64,000 nucleotides of DNA from Lepeophtheirus salmonis (lineage: Eukaryota; Arthropoda; Copepoda; Siphonostomatoida; Caligidae): positions 8,950,301 through 9,014,300 of the forward strand of contig NC_052133.2 in NCBI RefSeq assembly GCF_016086655.4, given 5' to 3'. This document shows, piece after piece, positions 1-10,739 of the stretch (position 1 is the first letter of the stretch; every line of letters starts with the position of its first letter). Made by a program: the position numbers and the translations under genes. A model generated the notes under the pieces. That model ran no database searches and was not told the origin of the DNA. It worked only from the letters and a program-made list of their open reading frames with translations.

Positions 1-34
1 TACATTTGAAAGACCAACAATAGGTTGGTTTATT

Positions 35-480
35 TTTCAATTTTTTGAATAGCATAATTAGTGAAATTTCGATTACAAATACATTGGAAAAATCCTCCTG
101 TGGTAAGAAAAATACCTCTGCAAAAATTCATTTCCCTACGATGTCATCTTTAGGTAGCATGCACATCTAGTTCGAAGTTTGAAAGGAGATAAATGTTATT
201 TATTTCGTCCATAAGGGTTAAAAACCATAATTCATCATTATTTTGCATTAATTAATGATGCTCGACATTATTCTAACCTATAAAAAGGATTAATAAAGTG
301 TTTATTCTAAAGTAACAACATGGAGGAAAAAGAGATAATAAAATAAGAAAATTTGTATCCTTCTTTTCTGAAAAGGAAAAAAAAAGGATGCCTGCTAATG
401 CAAATCATCAAATTTTTTTCCGAACTTTTTTTCTTTTTTTTTTATCCCATGGAACAATTTTAGAAAATAAACATTTTATT
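35..480 (-). repeat. Long-TIR AT-rich repeat (family A), reverse copy
   Basis: The reverse complement of 8560-8720 runs nearly base for base with 80-250, including the shared core CTACGATGTCATCTTTA. The copy is therefore inverted relative to the copies at 8134 and 17826. No coding capacity is visible. The left end may extend outside the window, so its true limit is unknown. Confidence 0.6.
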
Positions 481-490
481 TTTTAGTTTA

Positions 491-905
491 GGAGGGTGTT
501 CAGAAAAGTTTCGGCCATCAACGTGAAAATGGCAGCACTTGTGAGTAAAAGCTAGTCACATCTATACAGCATCTGTTGGTGGTTACTTACTAAAGTTTCA
601 GCCATTTTGGTTGCGTAGTGTTTATGTAACAATCTTTTGTGCAAGTTGATATGAGTGTTTTTGTGAAAATGGATAAAATCGAGTATCCCTCTTTTGGCGC
701 AGCTTAGGCGCCGATTAATTATTTTAGGTGAAACTTGGATACACCATTCTACGCCTGAGACAAAAGTAAAGTCCAAATAGTGGACTCTGATGATTTTCGT
801 CAAAACTAGAGGCAATCACATTATTAAACTATTATTTTACAATGAAAGACTCGGAGTACTATTTCGACAGTTTAATGATATGAAAGCATCACTGAGTGAA
901 GTATG
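491..905 (+). mobile_element. mariner transposon, internally deleted 5' part
   Basis: The stretch opens with a mariner-like 5' end (GTTCAGAAAAGTTTCGGCC) and untranslated leader. An ATG at 669 then begins MDKIEY, a typical mariner transposase N-terminus. Within about 60 bases the reading jumps to ETWIHHSTPETK at 730, the block around the first catalytic aspartate of the family (usually GDETW). Here it reads GETW, so the Asp codon is missing, and the helix-turn-helix region between is deleted. Stops follow. A related leader lies at 62150-62320. The element is dead; its 3' end is not identified. Confidence 0.7.
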
Positions 906-1089
906 TTGAGTTACAAAAATTAAATAAAAAATTTAGAAAAATTGTCTTGTATCTTTGTTGAAACAGAAAACTTTTCAGACCATGCTCGTATATATTATAG
1001 CATAAATGTAAAATCGTGATTGAAATGAGTTTTCCCTCTCTTGAAGTCTTGCATAATTATTTTGTTAAATAAAATAACTTGTAATAATG

Positions 1090-1575
1090 ACATTTTAATT
1101 CAATTTGGATGCCCAAATCAACTGTTTACAAGGCTTTCGAGGATTCTGATGGTTCAGGAACATTTGCAAGGAAGACCCATGATCGTTCTGAGAGAAAAAA
1201 AAATGCACTCCAGACTTTTAAACACATTTATGGCTAAGGATGTGTGGCTTCCTTGCTCCCCAGATTTGACCCCCTTGGATACCTATATTTGGGGCATTTT
1301 TGGAGAGAGACTCTCATAAACGTACACATAACCCTCTTTACTCCTTGGTGGTTTCAATTATTGAAACAATAGCCAACATGGACAAGGAGTTCCTCATCAA
1401 GGTTCAGGGCCCGATAGGAGGGTGTGGTTTAGGCTGGAGTGGTTTGTTTGAGTGATTAACTTCATTATAATGGACCTCCACATAAAAGATTTGTGAATGC
1501 CTGAATTCATTTTGAAAATAAATTGTATAAAAATTATCCTTAAATTTTATGGATTTAAAATCCCCGCCCTGTATA
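1090..1575 (+). mobile_element. Tc1-like element (family 1), deletion derivative with 3' TIR
   Basis: From the ATG at 1109 one frame reads MPKSTVYKAF then GSGTFARK, a Tc1-type helix-turn-helix start that matches the family copy at 23121-24370. A second frame from about 1200 reads AKDVWLPCSPDLTPLDTYIW, the block around the third catalytic aspartate. The whole core carrying the first two catalytic residues is missing between them. The 3' end closes at about 1574 with AAATCCCCGCCCTGTA, an inverted-repeat end shared with copies at 23121 (inverted) and 44732. It has no working reading frame. Confidence 0.75.
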
Positions 1576-1829
1576 GACACATACAAGAGTTATATAACCC
1601 ATTACCCCGATAAAGAAATCTACCATTGCCAAAAAGTATTCTTAATTTTCCTACTAATTAGAGAACCTCCGCGATTCCTTTATTTAAACCGTCGTTACTA
1701 CGCATTGCTCATCACATTGTCTATGTATTTCTTCTTTTTCAAAAATCATTAAATGTTGCTCAAAACATTTTTCATGTAGGTACATAATTAATGGATATCT
1801 CCCCCCTTGTATACAAAGGCTTATGATGG

Positions 1830-1895
1830 TATATTTAGTGTTGTGTGGGACCGTATTGATTAAATCCAGTCTTAGGTACGGTGTTATAGACTGAA
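1830..1895. repeat. TAGTGTTG/GGTCC dispersed repeat, short fragment
   Basis: It holds TTTAGTGTTGTGTGGGACCG and an AGTCTTAGG box, the hallmarks of a family seen again at 11838, 14690, 16975, 31790, 48590, 51575, 57425 and 61300. Only one end is present. It is non-coding. Confidence 0.45.
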
Positions 1896-1959
1896 AAAAA
1901 AAAAATTATTCGAAGATGGGGTATTTTTTTTTTTTTTTTGATCGACTTATTTTCTTAAA

Positions 1960-2360
1960 ATAAAAGGTAATTCGGGCAAATTATGGAGCAGAGGAAAAAA
2001 ATTTAATTTTTTGTGAGTAGCTGTGGATTTTAGAAATTATTTACTAAAAAAAAATATTAAAAATATTATTTCCAAAAAAAAAAATATTTGAAATTTTTTT
2101 TGCAAAAAACTTAATTCTTTGTGAACAGCTGTGGATTTTCGGAAATTTTATGTGAATAGCTTTAAAAAGAAAAATTTAATTTTTAAAAAAATTTAATTTT
2201 TCAATTTGTTATACTAAAAAGTTTAACTTCTGAGAATAGATATGGATTTTAAAAAAAAATTCTATAAAATTAAGTATTTGTAATTTTTTTTCCAAATAAA
2301 TTAATTTTAGAATTATTTTTTTAAATATAATTTTTTGTGGAAAGTTATGGATTTTTAAAT
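1960..2360. repeat. T-rich hAT-like non-autonomous repeat
   Basis: It consists of degenerate modules of a 'TTTAATTTTTTGTGAATAGC' plus 'TATGGATTTT' theme. The module boundary GGGCAAATTATGGAGCAGAG is shared with the copy at 37310. Better-preserved copies of the family end in CAGGGGCGTCC / GGACGCCCCTG, which is hAT-like. This copy has lost both ends. Confidence 0.55.
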
Positions 2361-2379
2361 ACTTTTTAAGAAGTCTTTT

Positions 2380-3075
2380 AAATCAAATAAAGATTCTAAA
2401 TTATAGCTAAAATTCTTGAGTATCTACTGTAATATAAATGCAATTTTTGAATGGACTCAAATATGTGGCCCGTTAACACAAAAACAGACTAGAATGATTT
2501 TTCTCAAAATTGAGTGTCGATTGATTACATTTGTATTCTTTGATTAATTATTGACAATTACTATCATCAAATTGAACTTATAGTGGTCCAAATGGATTAT
2601 CATAATAAAAAAATGAGAAATTGATAGATATAATGTATTTAAAAGAGACAATATAAGTTTCTTCCATCTAATACAGGTTTTAATGTATAATTGTTTCTAC
2701 ACCCATCCCAGTAATTTGAATATAAAGTCGTTAATGGACTCAAACATGTGGCCCGGCACCACAAAAACGAAAAAGAATGATTTTTCTAAAAATTGATTGT
2801 GGGTTACATTGGTATTTTTTTTTAGTTACTTGCAACAAATTATTCTTATTAACCCTTTAGATGTGCCGTAAATGGCCCTCATAAAATAAACCAAAATTGA
2901 TTGTCAGAATAAAAAAAGGATAAATTGATTTATTTAATGGTTGAAAGGAGTCATATCGGGGCTAATATTTGATTCTTAAATTAAATCAATGTTTTAAATT
3001 ATAGTAAAAATTATTGGGTATCTTAATTAAACCCAGTAATTTGAATACAAATTCATTAATTGAAACAAATAGTTC
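2380..3075 (+). repeat. Two tandem copies of a ~283-bp repeat ('TGTGGCCCG' family)
   Basis: The phrase GGACTCAAATATGTGGCCCG at about 2452 recurs with one change at about 2735, giving a period near 283 bp. Both copies continue with a shared AGAATGATTTTTCT segment and a GATTACATT segment. Other copies lie at 7680-7905, 27800-28345, 38780-38940 and, inverted, 36880-37270. It is non-coding and its class is unknown. Confidence 0.65.
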
Positions 3076-3084
3076 TATAAAGTA

Positions 3085-4735
3085 TTGGGCTGTATGTATA
3101 AATTTCTAATTTTATTAATGTTTGTTCATGATGATTTTATGTTGACGCATCACATTTATTCTATAAAAGGAGATGGTGATTACTCTTATATTACATATCT
3201 TGAAATTAAACTGTATTTTCCATATATAGAAACGGCTCGTGCTCAGGGAAGAATCCTTTTATGTTGTGTTATTTATACAAATATGTTTGTTTGTGTCAAA
3301 AAATATAAAAAAATGGGTTCATACGTGATCTGTTTTTGGGTGTTTTTGTTGTTTTAAAAAAATATTTGTGTGTGTGGTTCAATCCCCATCAAATATATGA
3401 TTTTTTGATGATGCTTACAAATTGAATGTCAAATGTACAATTATACACAGAAGGAAGTATTTGACCTTGATAGTATTTTCATTAACTTAAGTGCCTCTTT
3501 TTGATGATTCCTTTTGAATAACTTTGATGAAATCCTATTTTTTTAATAGTATATTTGGTCATATACTAACAAGGGATGGAACAGTGCAAATAACCACCTG
3601 CATTAGTCGTCATAACATAATTTCTTATCGTATTATAAAACACAAGCGGAAGTATCACGTATTAAATATTGGACGGATCTATATTTTTTCGGTTCTGGGT
3701 GGGTTCGAACCTTCACACTTAAATATTTGTGCAAATTTCGGATATTAAAACTTTCCAATGCAGATCCCTAAAAACCTACATTTCTTTACCAAATATATCA
3801 GCATAATCAATGAATGACCTCAAGGTCTCAAAAAGCAGAGCTCTCGATTTTCGGTTGATTTTTTGGCGGAGTCGGAAAATTTGTACCAACTCCAATTCCG
3901 GTCATAAAAGTTATTATAACTTATTTATCATGTAAGGCTTACATTGAGTGTTTGTAAAGTTTTTTCCTCAAAGGTTATAGATTATAGGTATGAAATACCA
4001 TTAATTTATTTAACTTTAAAGTAAAATCATTTATTTCTTTACTTCACAAATTTCAAGCATATTTTACAGCCTATATAGTCACAAGTCCCGATAATCTCTC
4101 AAATCTAAATTATTATCTTGGGTAGAGCATAGCCAATAGTACTGCTATTTCGATATATAATTTTGTGAAAAGTCAATATCATCAAAGTAAAGTTTAACGT
4201 TGCAATGACAGATTATTTGTTTTCGTGTTCCTCGGTTACGGGTACATTAATTAGGTTTGGAGATTTATGGATATATTCGCAATAGATAGATCCATTATAT
4301 TTGTTGTAAATCTTGTTGAATATCTTATATTCCAAATATTTTCTAAATACTTGGCATAATTATTAACTGCATATCACACATAAACACCTATATTTATTAA
4401 TTAGTTCTTTATTTGTTGTCTCAAATATATTGTTAAAAAATTGTGTGTTGGAGTCAGCGACATTCAAAATACTGGAGTCAGAGGTGGAGTCGGTATTTTA
4501 TTTACAAACTCTGCAGCCCCTCAAAAAATATTACCAATCCAAATCTGATCCAATTACAAATGACAATAGATTAAAGAGAGATGAAAATAATTTTGCTTCA
4601 ATGTTTAGGTAACTTATACAAAACCTTTTACTTACTGATTGATAGATTTGAGTTTACTTAATAAACTTGTTCCAAAATTTCCTTATTACTTAATCTTCAA
4701 TTAAAAAATGCATGGCCTATTGAAAAAAAAATATA
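3085..4735. other. AT-rich DNA with a GGAGTCGG repeat pair
   Basis: No supportable gene is present; short open frames here are AT-biased and resemble nothing known. The phrases GGCGGAGTCGGAAAATTTGT (3864) and GGTGGAGTCGGTATTTTATT (4483) are related and bracket about 600 bp, perhaps the ends of one degenerate element. A GGGTTCGAACC at 3701 looks like a tRNA B box but has no partner arms. Confidence 0.35.
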
Positions 4736-4739
4736 AGTT

Positions 4740-5360
4740 TGAGATTCTTTTTAATTGGACGTGATGAGCCAAGGAATAATTTAGTCTATAGAGTAAATTA
4801 CTTTAGTAATAAACACTCGTTGCTAAAACTCTTTCAATGTAACATTATTTTTTTTAAATTTAATATACACGGTGGTATATTAAAAAAAAGGTTGTCAAAC
4901 TGGACTCCAGAGGGGTTAAAGAAAACAGACCGGGCCAATCTCCTCAAGTCCATGAGGACTTGCAGGAAATCTAGATGTTTCACCCCAGACGGAACAAAAA
5001 GCTATCAAAAAAGTGAGTTGAAAGATTTTTTGAGGGTGGAGATGCCGCTATTGACACCAGCAATGAAATAAACCCATCTCCTCTGTTGTTACACTCTTTT
5101 GAATGAGATTTGAATTAGTCTTTTGATTTTTTTAAAACTCTTTTTTCACACATTTGGCCTCCCTACAGTCCTGATGCCAACCCTCTTGACTACATCTTTT
5201 GGGTGCATGCCGCATGGGAGGCCTGCAGTGTCCTTCATCTAACCCGAGGCCCTCAAAGCCACTTTAAGCTAGCACTGGGACGCTATGGCAGAGGACTACA
5301 TTGGGAGCGGGTGTTAGGGCTTCCGCTACTGCCTGAAAGCCTACATTAATGATTAAGAGA
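4740..5360 (+). mobile_element. Tc1-like element (family 2), core-deleted derivative
   Basis: The 5' part reads an N-terminal DNA-binding segment (RANLLKSMRTCRK, then VEMPLLTPAMK at about 5037-5068). After about 90 non-matching bases it resumes with PPYSPDANPLDYIFWVHA at about 5160, the block of the third catalytic Asp, then a degenerate C-terminus to about 5355. The catalytic core with the first two acidic residues is absent. The copy at 60420-61130 has the same arrangement and a similar junction, so both probably come from one already deleted ancestor. Confidence 0.75.
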
Positions 5361-6030
5361 TCTCATATTTGTATTAGATGCTAGAGAGCAAACATTGGTT
5401 CAGTTCGATCCGGTGTTATGCAAGGATTTCAAAATAAGTAGAGGTTGTTCAAATTGGTTAGTTGAAATCGGATAAATCCAGGAAAAACAACATTTCTAAG
5501 ACCTTTGCAAAATCGCCCATTAACTAATGTGTTAATCAACTAATCATCAACAATTTCAAAATAAAATATGTTGTCAGTTTAAATTTTCATTTTTTTTTTT
5601 TTTGAAGAATATCTCTCTTAAACCTCGCAATGAAAAGCTTTTTAAAGAGTAACAAAAAAAAAATGAAAAAGTTACCGACCACTTAAAATGTGTACCAACA
5701 TTATGAAACAAATTTTAACTTTTCTCATTATTAAAGCTAGCCTTTTGAAAAAAGGAATAGTTGTTGCCGGGTCTGCATAAGGTGCAGCTTCTAATCAACT
5801 ATTACATGAATGGTGCACAAACTATCAATACCGTCTATTTGTAGCACTCTCTTGAACAAACACAATCACTTAGGCAGCTGAGTTTACACCTTGGTCAAAC
5901 TTGCACTAGCTTGAAAAAATGGAAGCAATTGACAACTTCGTTGTCCCAAACATTTGGAAAAGACACAACGCCCTCCTTGAAGTCCTCATAGGGAGCACAA
6001 AAACATAACCATTGATCAAACTCTGGTGAA
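5360..6030. other. No gene recognised
   Basis: AT-rich sequence with poly(A) and poly(T) runs. The right part (about 5880-6030) may be decayed transposon sequence leading into the remnant at 6036, but I cannot read a convincing protein there. Confidence 0.3.
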
Positions 6031-6035
6031 TTAAG

Positions 6036-6300
6036 GTGGAGCATTGGATCGATATGATTGCTAATGGGATCCCTTACATGTGGCATCAGAACTCGGCTCC
6101 CTCCCACGCCTCGAGAAAAAGTATCAAATGGCTCCAAGACAATTTTGACAACACGCCCAATCTGAATCTGATGGATTTTTTTCTTGTTTGGGGGGGGCAA
6201 TTGAAGGAACCCCCAACTGAAGAATTTCAAAATTTGTCAAGGACCAAGTGGCAAAGGCCTGCTCGCACTTTGGGCCTCGTATAAAGGCTTTAATTGAGGC
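6036..6300 (+). mobile_element. Tc1/mariner transposase fragment with mutated catalytic Asp
   Basis: One frame reads PYMWHQNSAPSHASRKS, matching the family block around the second catalytic residue (normally Q-D-S/G-A-P-x-H). The Asp is Asn here. The third-Asp block follows too soon as NLNLMDFFLVWGG, so part of the spacer is deleted. The continuation to about 6300 is degenerate. No inverted repeats were recognised. Confidence 0.65.
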
Positions 6301-6309
6301 TGGAGATGA

Positions 6310-8130
6310 TTTTATTAAATTAAATTAATTAGAATTCCTCAAGCGTTTAGTATCTATTTTTATTTTTGTAATTTGATAACTGGTTGGGGGAGAAAATTGC
6401 ATTAAAAAAATCATTTTCGTGACAGAAATAACTTGCGCAACCTGTAGATGTTTTGAGCATTACTCTTTCTGACTTTTGGGGATTTTGTATTGATGTAGTG
6501 TACTTATTTTCTTCTAAAAATTGTAGCCTACATATAATATTACATGAATTATAATGGGTACGTATTTATTTTACAAAATAAATAATTTTATATAAATGAG
6601 AGAACGACAGGAGGGTCGACTTCATTTATAGCAATTAAAAAGAAATGGAAGAAGGACTTGAAGAATTAATGGAATTTGGAGCATGTCTCATCATTAGTAT
6701 TGAGGAATAAATGTACATACTTTTAGCTCAAATTCCTGATATCGAATAAAACAAAGGTTCTTTTTATTTCACTTAATTTTATCTCTTCCACTATGTATTT
6801 ATTCATATTACCGTGATGAAAATGGTTATTACTCTTCTATTGGTTTTATCATGATACTATAATAATAATTGATGGTTTTTATAAAAAGATTTATAAGGAA
6901 TTTAGGATTTGGGCCATAATTCCATCATTAAAATATTTGCATTGATTATTTCGACTGTCTCAAGAGTTGTATTGACCTATTCTTTCCTTGTAGACATTCA
7001 CATTATTCTTAATTTTTCTCTATTTATAATAAATATCTTTATTTTCGTTCTACTTAAAGGATATTTACCATGTTGATATATCGAATCCGTATTGTGTATA
7101 AATACGAATTCGTGTCGTTATACATCAAATATATTCGTGAATATCTCGTATTTACAAATCTTTGAATAAAAGTATTTATGATAAGTTGTTTCGGATTGAT
7201 TAAGGACGAGGAAAGTGGGATAATAGTTCATTTATTTGGATTTATGAGGAAGTAATATCATAATATACAATGACGAACTACTCTGATAAAATACACAGCG
7301 TTTTTTTATTTTTTAAATAATATTAATATTATTTAATTCACAAATTTATATTTGTATTATGTAGATAGAAATGTACATAAAGTATGTGGACAATATGAGG
7401 CATTTTACACGGTTAGTTTGATTTTGATAGATAAAAAGATTTGATATTTTTTTGTATGCTCTGCGATTTGTTACTTTTGAAAAAATCAGAGGAAAACATC
7501 ACTTGAGGGAAAACTTCTTTAACAACATTGAAAGATTAAATTAATCATTGTATACAAATTACAAAATTGGGAAATCCAAGGGCAAAAAAAGTTGAAATTT
7601 TGTAAATAATTGATATTATTTTAAAGGTATTGAATATATGTGTCCTTGTCAACGTAAAAGCAAGATAGAAATAATGTATTGATTACATTTGTATTCTTTA
7701 ATGACAATTTATCCTCAATTTCTATAATAAAATAGGAAGAACCCACAAATTATATTCTTGAAGACGCCAAAATTGATCTTCACAATAAAAAAATGAGAAA
7801 TTGATTGATTCTATGGGTGAAAAGTGCCATTTTGGGGCCAATATAAGTACTTTATCACAATTAAAGGCGTTAGACTGTAGTTAAATGATAAAATATTGGG
7901 ATGTTTACCTTTTCTTGCTTTTTGTTTAAGATTGTTTTAATGTTGACGCACCACATACGCTATATATATATTTACACGAATAAATATCAATTTGTATAAT
8001 TATGTTCTCAAGATACGTATAATGCTTTAATCTACTTTTATCTTTCTGGTTTATATCTTGGGGAGAATGTGTTTATGTTCCGCTTTGGAAGGAATGTACA
8101 ATATATAGTCGTACATACATTAGATTGATT
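6310..8130. other. AT-rich intergenic DNA with dispersed repeat copies
   Basis: No gene seen. 7255-7515 resembles 21690-21960: both share ACTACTCTGATA, CAATATGAGGCATTTT/CAATATCAGCCATTTT, GATAAAAAGRTTTGA and TATTTTTTTGTATGCTC/TATTTTGGTGTGTTA segments. 7680-7905 is a copy of the TGTGGCCCG-associated repeat of 2380-3075. The rest is unremarkable. Confidence 0.45.
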
Positions 8131-8133
8131 TGA

Positions 8134-8775
8134 TTTTCAACTTTTTTCGAATTTCGATTGCGGCTAGTGCGGAAAAGTTGAAAAATGGTTTGTAAATTAC
8201 CTTTGAAAAATTGTATTGTCTCACAAATTCATCTCTAGGTCGCACCTTCCCATCAATTTATAAAAAAAAAACAACAACACTTAACATAATCGTTATAAAT
8301 ACTAATACGACATTGTAGTGTTTATATTTTGCATCAAATGATTTGAATAGATATTTTCTTAACCTATAAAAAGTGTTGAACAATTATTTGCGAAAATTGT
8401 CCTATGAAGCCAAAAAGGAGAAAGAAAAATTAATGCCCCGCGTATAGTGCGCATATTTTTTTTTTTTTTTTTTTAGACTTATGCAAAGGAAAGATCAAAA
8501 TTTTCTTATTTTATTCTGTCATTTTGCTCCATAGAGTAGCTTAAAAAAAAGACTATAATAATATTTTTATAGGTTGGAACAATGTCTATCATAATTAATA
8601 AATGCAAAATCATGATGAATGCTTTATTTTAATCCTTATTGACGAAATAAAGAACGTCTGTCTCCTTTCTGGATGTTCTACGTAAAGATGACATCGTAGG
8701 GGAATGGAACTTTGCATAGGTTATTTTCTTATCAACTCACAACTTTGCCAAAATAGTCATAGTCGAATTTTTTTT
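8134..8775 (+). repeat. Long-TIR AT-rich repeat (family A)
   Basis: It begins TTTTCAACTTTTTTCGAATTTC, matching the left TIR of the copy at 17826. It carries the CCGCGTATAGTGCGCA and GATGACATCGTAGGGGAATG segments found in the other copies. The right TIR is eroded. There is no open frame, so it is best described as a MITE of unknown superfamily. Confidence 0.6.
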
Positions 8776-9181
8776 ACCTATCCTAATGGACATGATTCAG
8801 TAACTAGGTTCCCTTGATATGCTTTCTTAGAAAAAAAAATAACATGTAAATATGTATTCCTTAGGAAACAACATTTACAATTACCTAAATTAGTAATAAT
8901 AATAATTAATTAATACATATAGTATAATAGAGATCTTTTTCTAAAGGAAGCAGCTGAACGTCTTAAAAAAGACTAATAAAAACAACATCCATGTACGTAT
9001 ATCGTTTTTTCCTTCAATCTCTGAAGAGTATTGGCTATTATGAAGGGTATTTATTACTCTGAATACCAAGAAAGGAGTTTTCTTCTCCAAAACAATTTAT
9101 ATATAAATCTACTCTACATCAATATAAATACAATCCTGAAGAAAAATCAATAAAAAGATAAAATCCACATTTATTTTTTAC

Positions 9182-9560
9182 ATTAAGAGAGTGGACTGAA
9201 AAGTTTCCGACCTAAAAAAAGATACACAACATTTTTTTCCAATTTTTCTTTTTCAAGATAGTCTCCATGTAACTCTTTAGACATCTCCCAGCGATGCTCT
9301 CATAAGGCCACAGCCAATAAGAACAAAAACTTCTGTTACAACAATTTGGTTGACATCTGACCTCCCTCGATGTGCCTCCCCCCTACAGCCCAGATATCAA
9401 GCCTGTGAACTTTGCACTTTGTTCTGTCTTGGAGTGTAAGGTCTACCGCACCTCTGATCCAAATTTGGATTTGCTCCGAGCTGCCATCATGACAGCGTGG
9501 GGCTTGAAGGTTAGGATTTGATACTAATTTGCTCTAATTTCTGGTATGTACTGGACATCG
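9182..9560 (+). mobile_element. Tc1-like element (family 3) C-terminal fragment
   Basis: The sequence from about 9370 reads PPYSPDIKPVNFALCSVLE and then DLLRAAIMTAWG, the third-Asp block and helical tail of a Tc1-type transposase. The catalytic position has changed from Asp to Asn (PVNFAL against PLDYAL). The same tail occurs at 10591-10735 and, inverted, at 13970-14260. The opening TGGACTGAAAAGTTTCCGACC resembles a mariner-type end. Confidence 0.6.
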
Positions 9561-9933
9561 GTACATACTAGGGATTTCTCATATACGGGAAATACTTTTT
9601 AGTTAATGGACTATGTATTCAATGAGATATCATTAGTGTTTGAAGTCAAAGAGGGCTAGTTGGTGCAACTAAGAATATCAGCAGTGTGGGGATACAAAAC
9701 TTGCAGTAGCACTTAATGACAATTTAATCACCCCTGTTGGTAATTAAGAGGTATCATTACGCATGCAAACGACAGCTGTATTTGTCCGAACTGCCTACAA
9801 CATCAATAAGTTAATTAAAGAGTGTCCTCTCCATCCAGCTAAAAATGACCAAACTTCTGCAGCAACAATATAGCTTACTTCTGTGCTGCCTTCATGTACC
9901 CATTTCACAGCCCTGATTTCAATCCTCTTGATT

Positions 9934-10583
9934 GGGGGTGCTCAAATGGGGGTATGCATACCCTTTGGGGTACTTGGAGTACTCCAAGAGGTACTTGAGA
10001 TTTTGAAAAAATATTTTACAAGTGGTACATTACTCTGGGACATCCGCAGGACGTGGTCTGTAGGGGCTAAAGTCTCCCCCCCCCCCCCCACAAAAAGGAA
10101 TTTTGGTATTTTACTTCAAAATTTAATGTTTTTTAATTTAAAATTTAATTTAATTTTCTGTAAATTACGATGGATTTTTAAATTTTTTTCCAAAAAATTT
10201 AATATTTGAATTTTTTTTTTTTTATAGTTGAAATATTTTCCCAAAAAAAATTCTTTTTTTCTTAACAGCTGTGTACTTTTAATTTTTTGAGAATAACCAA
10301 GAATTTTTGTAAATCTTTTACCAAAAATTCTAATTTTTTGAGAATAACTTTGAACTTTAAAAAAAAAATAGAAAAAATTTAATTTTTTGACATTTTTTTT
10401 AAAAATATAATTTTTGGATTTCCTTTTAAAAAAATCCGAAACCAAGCCCGCCCCCTCCAAATTATAATCCTGTGGACGCCCCTGTCTCTGAAGTTAAAAA
10501 TGCTTTGTGCCTGACAGGGCTACTAGGGTTAAATAAATATTTTGCAAGAGGTACATCACTAAAAAAAGATTGAATATCCCAGT
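9934..10583. mobile_element. hAT-like element inserted into the Tc1-like copy
   Basis: It is bounded by octamers TCTTGATT (9926-9933) and TCTAGACT (10584-10591), identical at 6 of 8 positions, which fits the 8-bp target duplication of hAT elements. Its ends GGGGTGCTCAAA and, inverted, TGGGATATTCAAT are related. It carries the palindromic phrase GTACTTGGAGTAC. It is about 650 bp including the inner insert, non-coding and so non-autonomous. Confidence 0.6.
10035..10484. repeat. T-rich hAT-like repeat nested in the previous element
   Basis: The left end CTGGGACATCCGCAG and the right end CCTGTGGACGCCCCTG form an imperfect inverted repeat of the CAGGGGCGTCC type. The inside is C-tract then T/A-rich modules ('TTTAATTTTTTGAGAATAAC'). 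No clear target duplication remains. This is the best two-ended copy near the start of the window. Confidence 0.65.
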
Positions 10584-10739
10584 TCTAGACTATGCAGTTT
10601 GAGGCGTCTGGGATAAGAATGTCTGCCACACCTTTCATGCAAATTTAGATTCGCTCTGATCCGCCATCATGTCAACATGGTACACCATTTTCACGGCCTT
10701 CATCGTCAAGAGCTCCGAATCCGTTGGTTGTTAATTTTT

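Larger units (their letters stand above)
9770..10735 (+). mobile_element. Tc1-like element (family 3), split by a nested insertion
   Basis: The left part ends with HSPDFNPLD at 9933. The right part resumes at 10592 with YAV, a stop, then GVWDKNVCH and a degenerate C-terminus. If 9934-10591 (insert plus one target duplicate) is skipped, the reading runs straight through the third catalytic block as PLDYAV. The insertion therefore fell inside the transposase reading frame. The element had at least one stop of its own. Confidence 0.75.

Noticed and set aside
3701..3730. GGGTTCGAACC resembling a tRNA B box
   Set aside because: No A box at the right distance and no cloverleaf arms can be paired around it.
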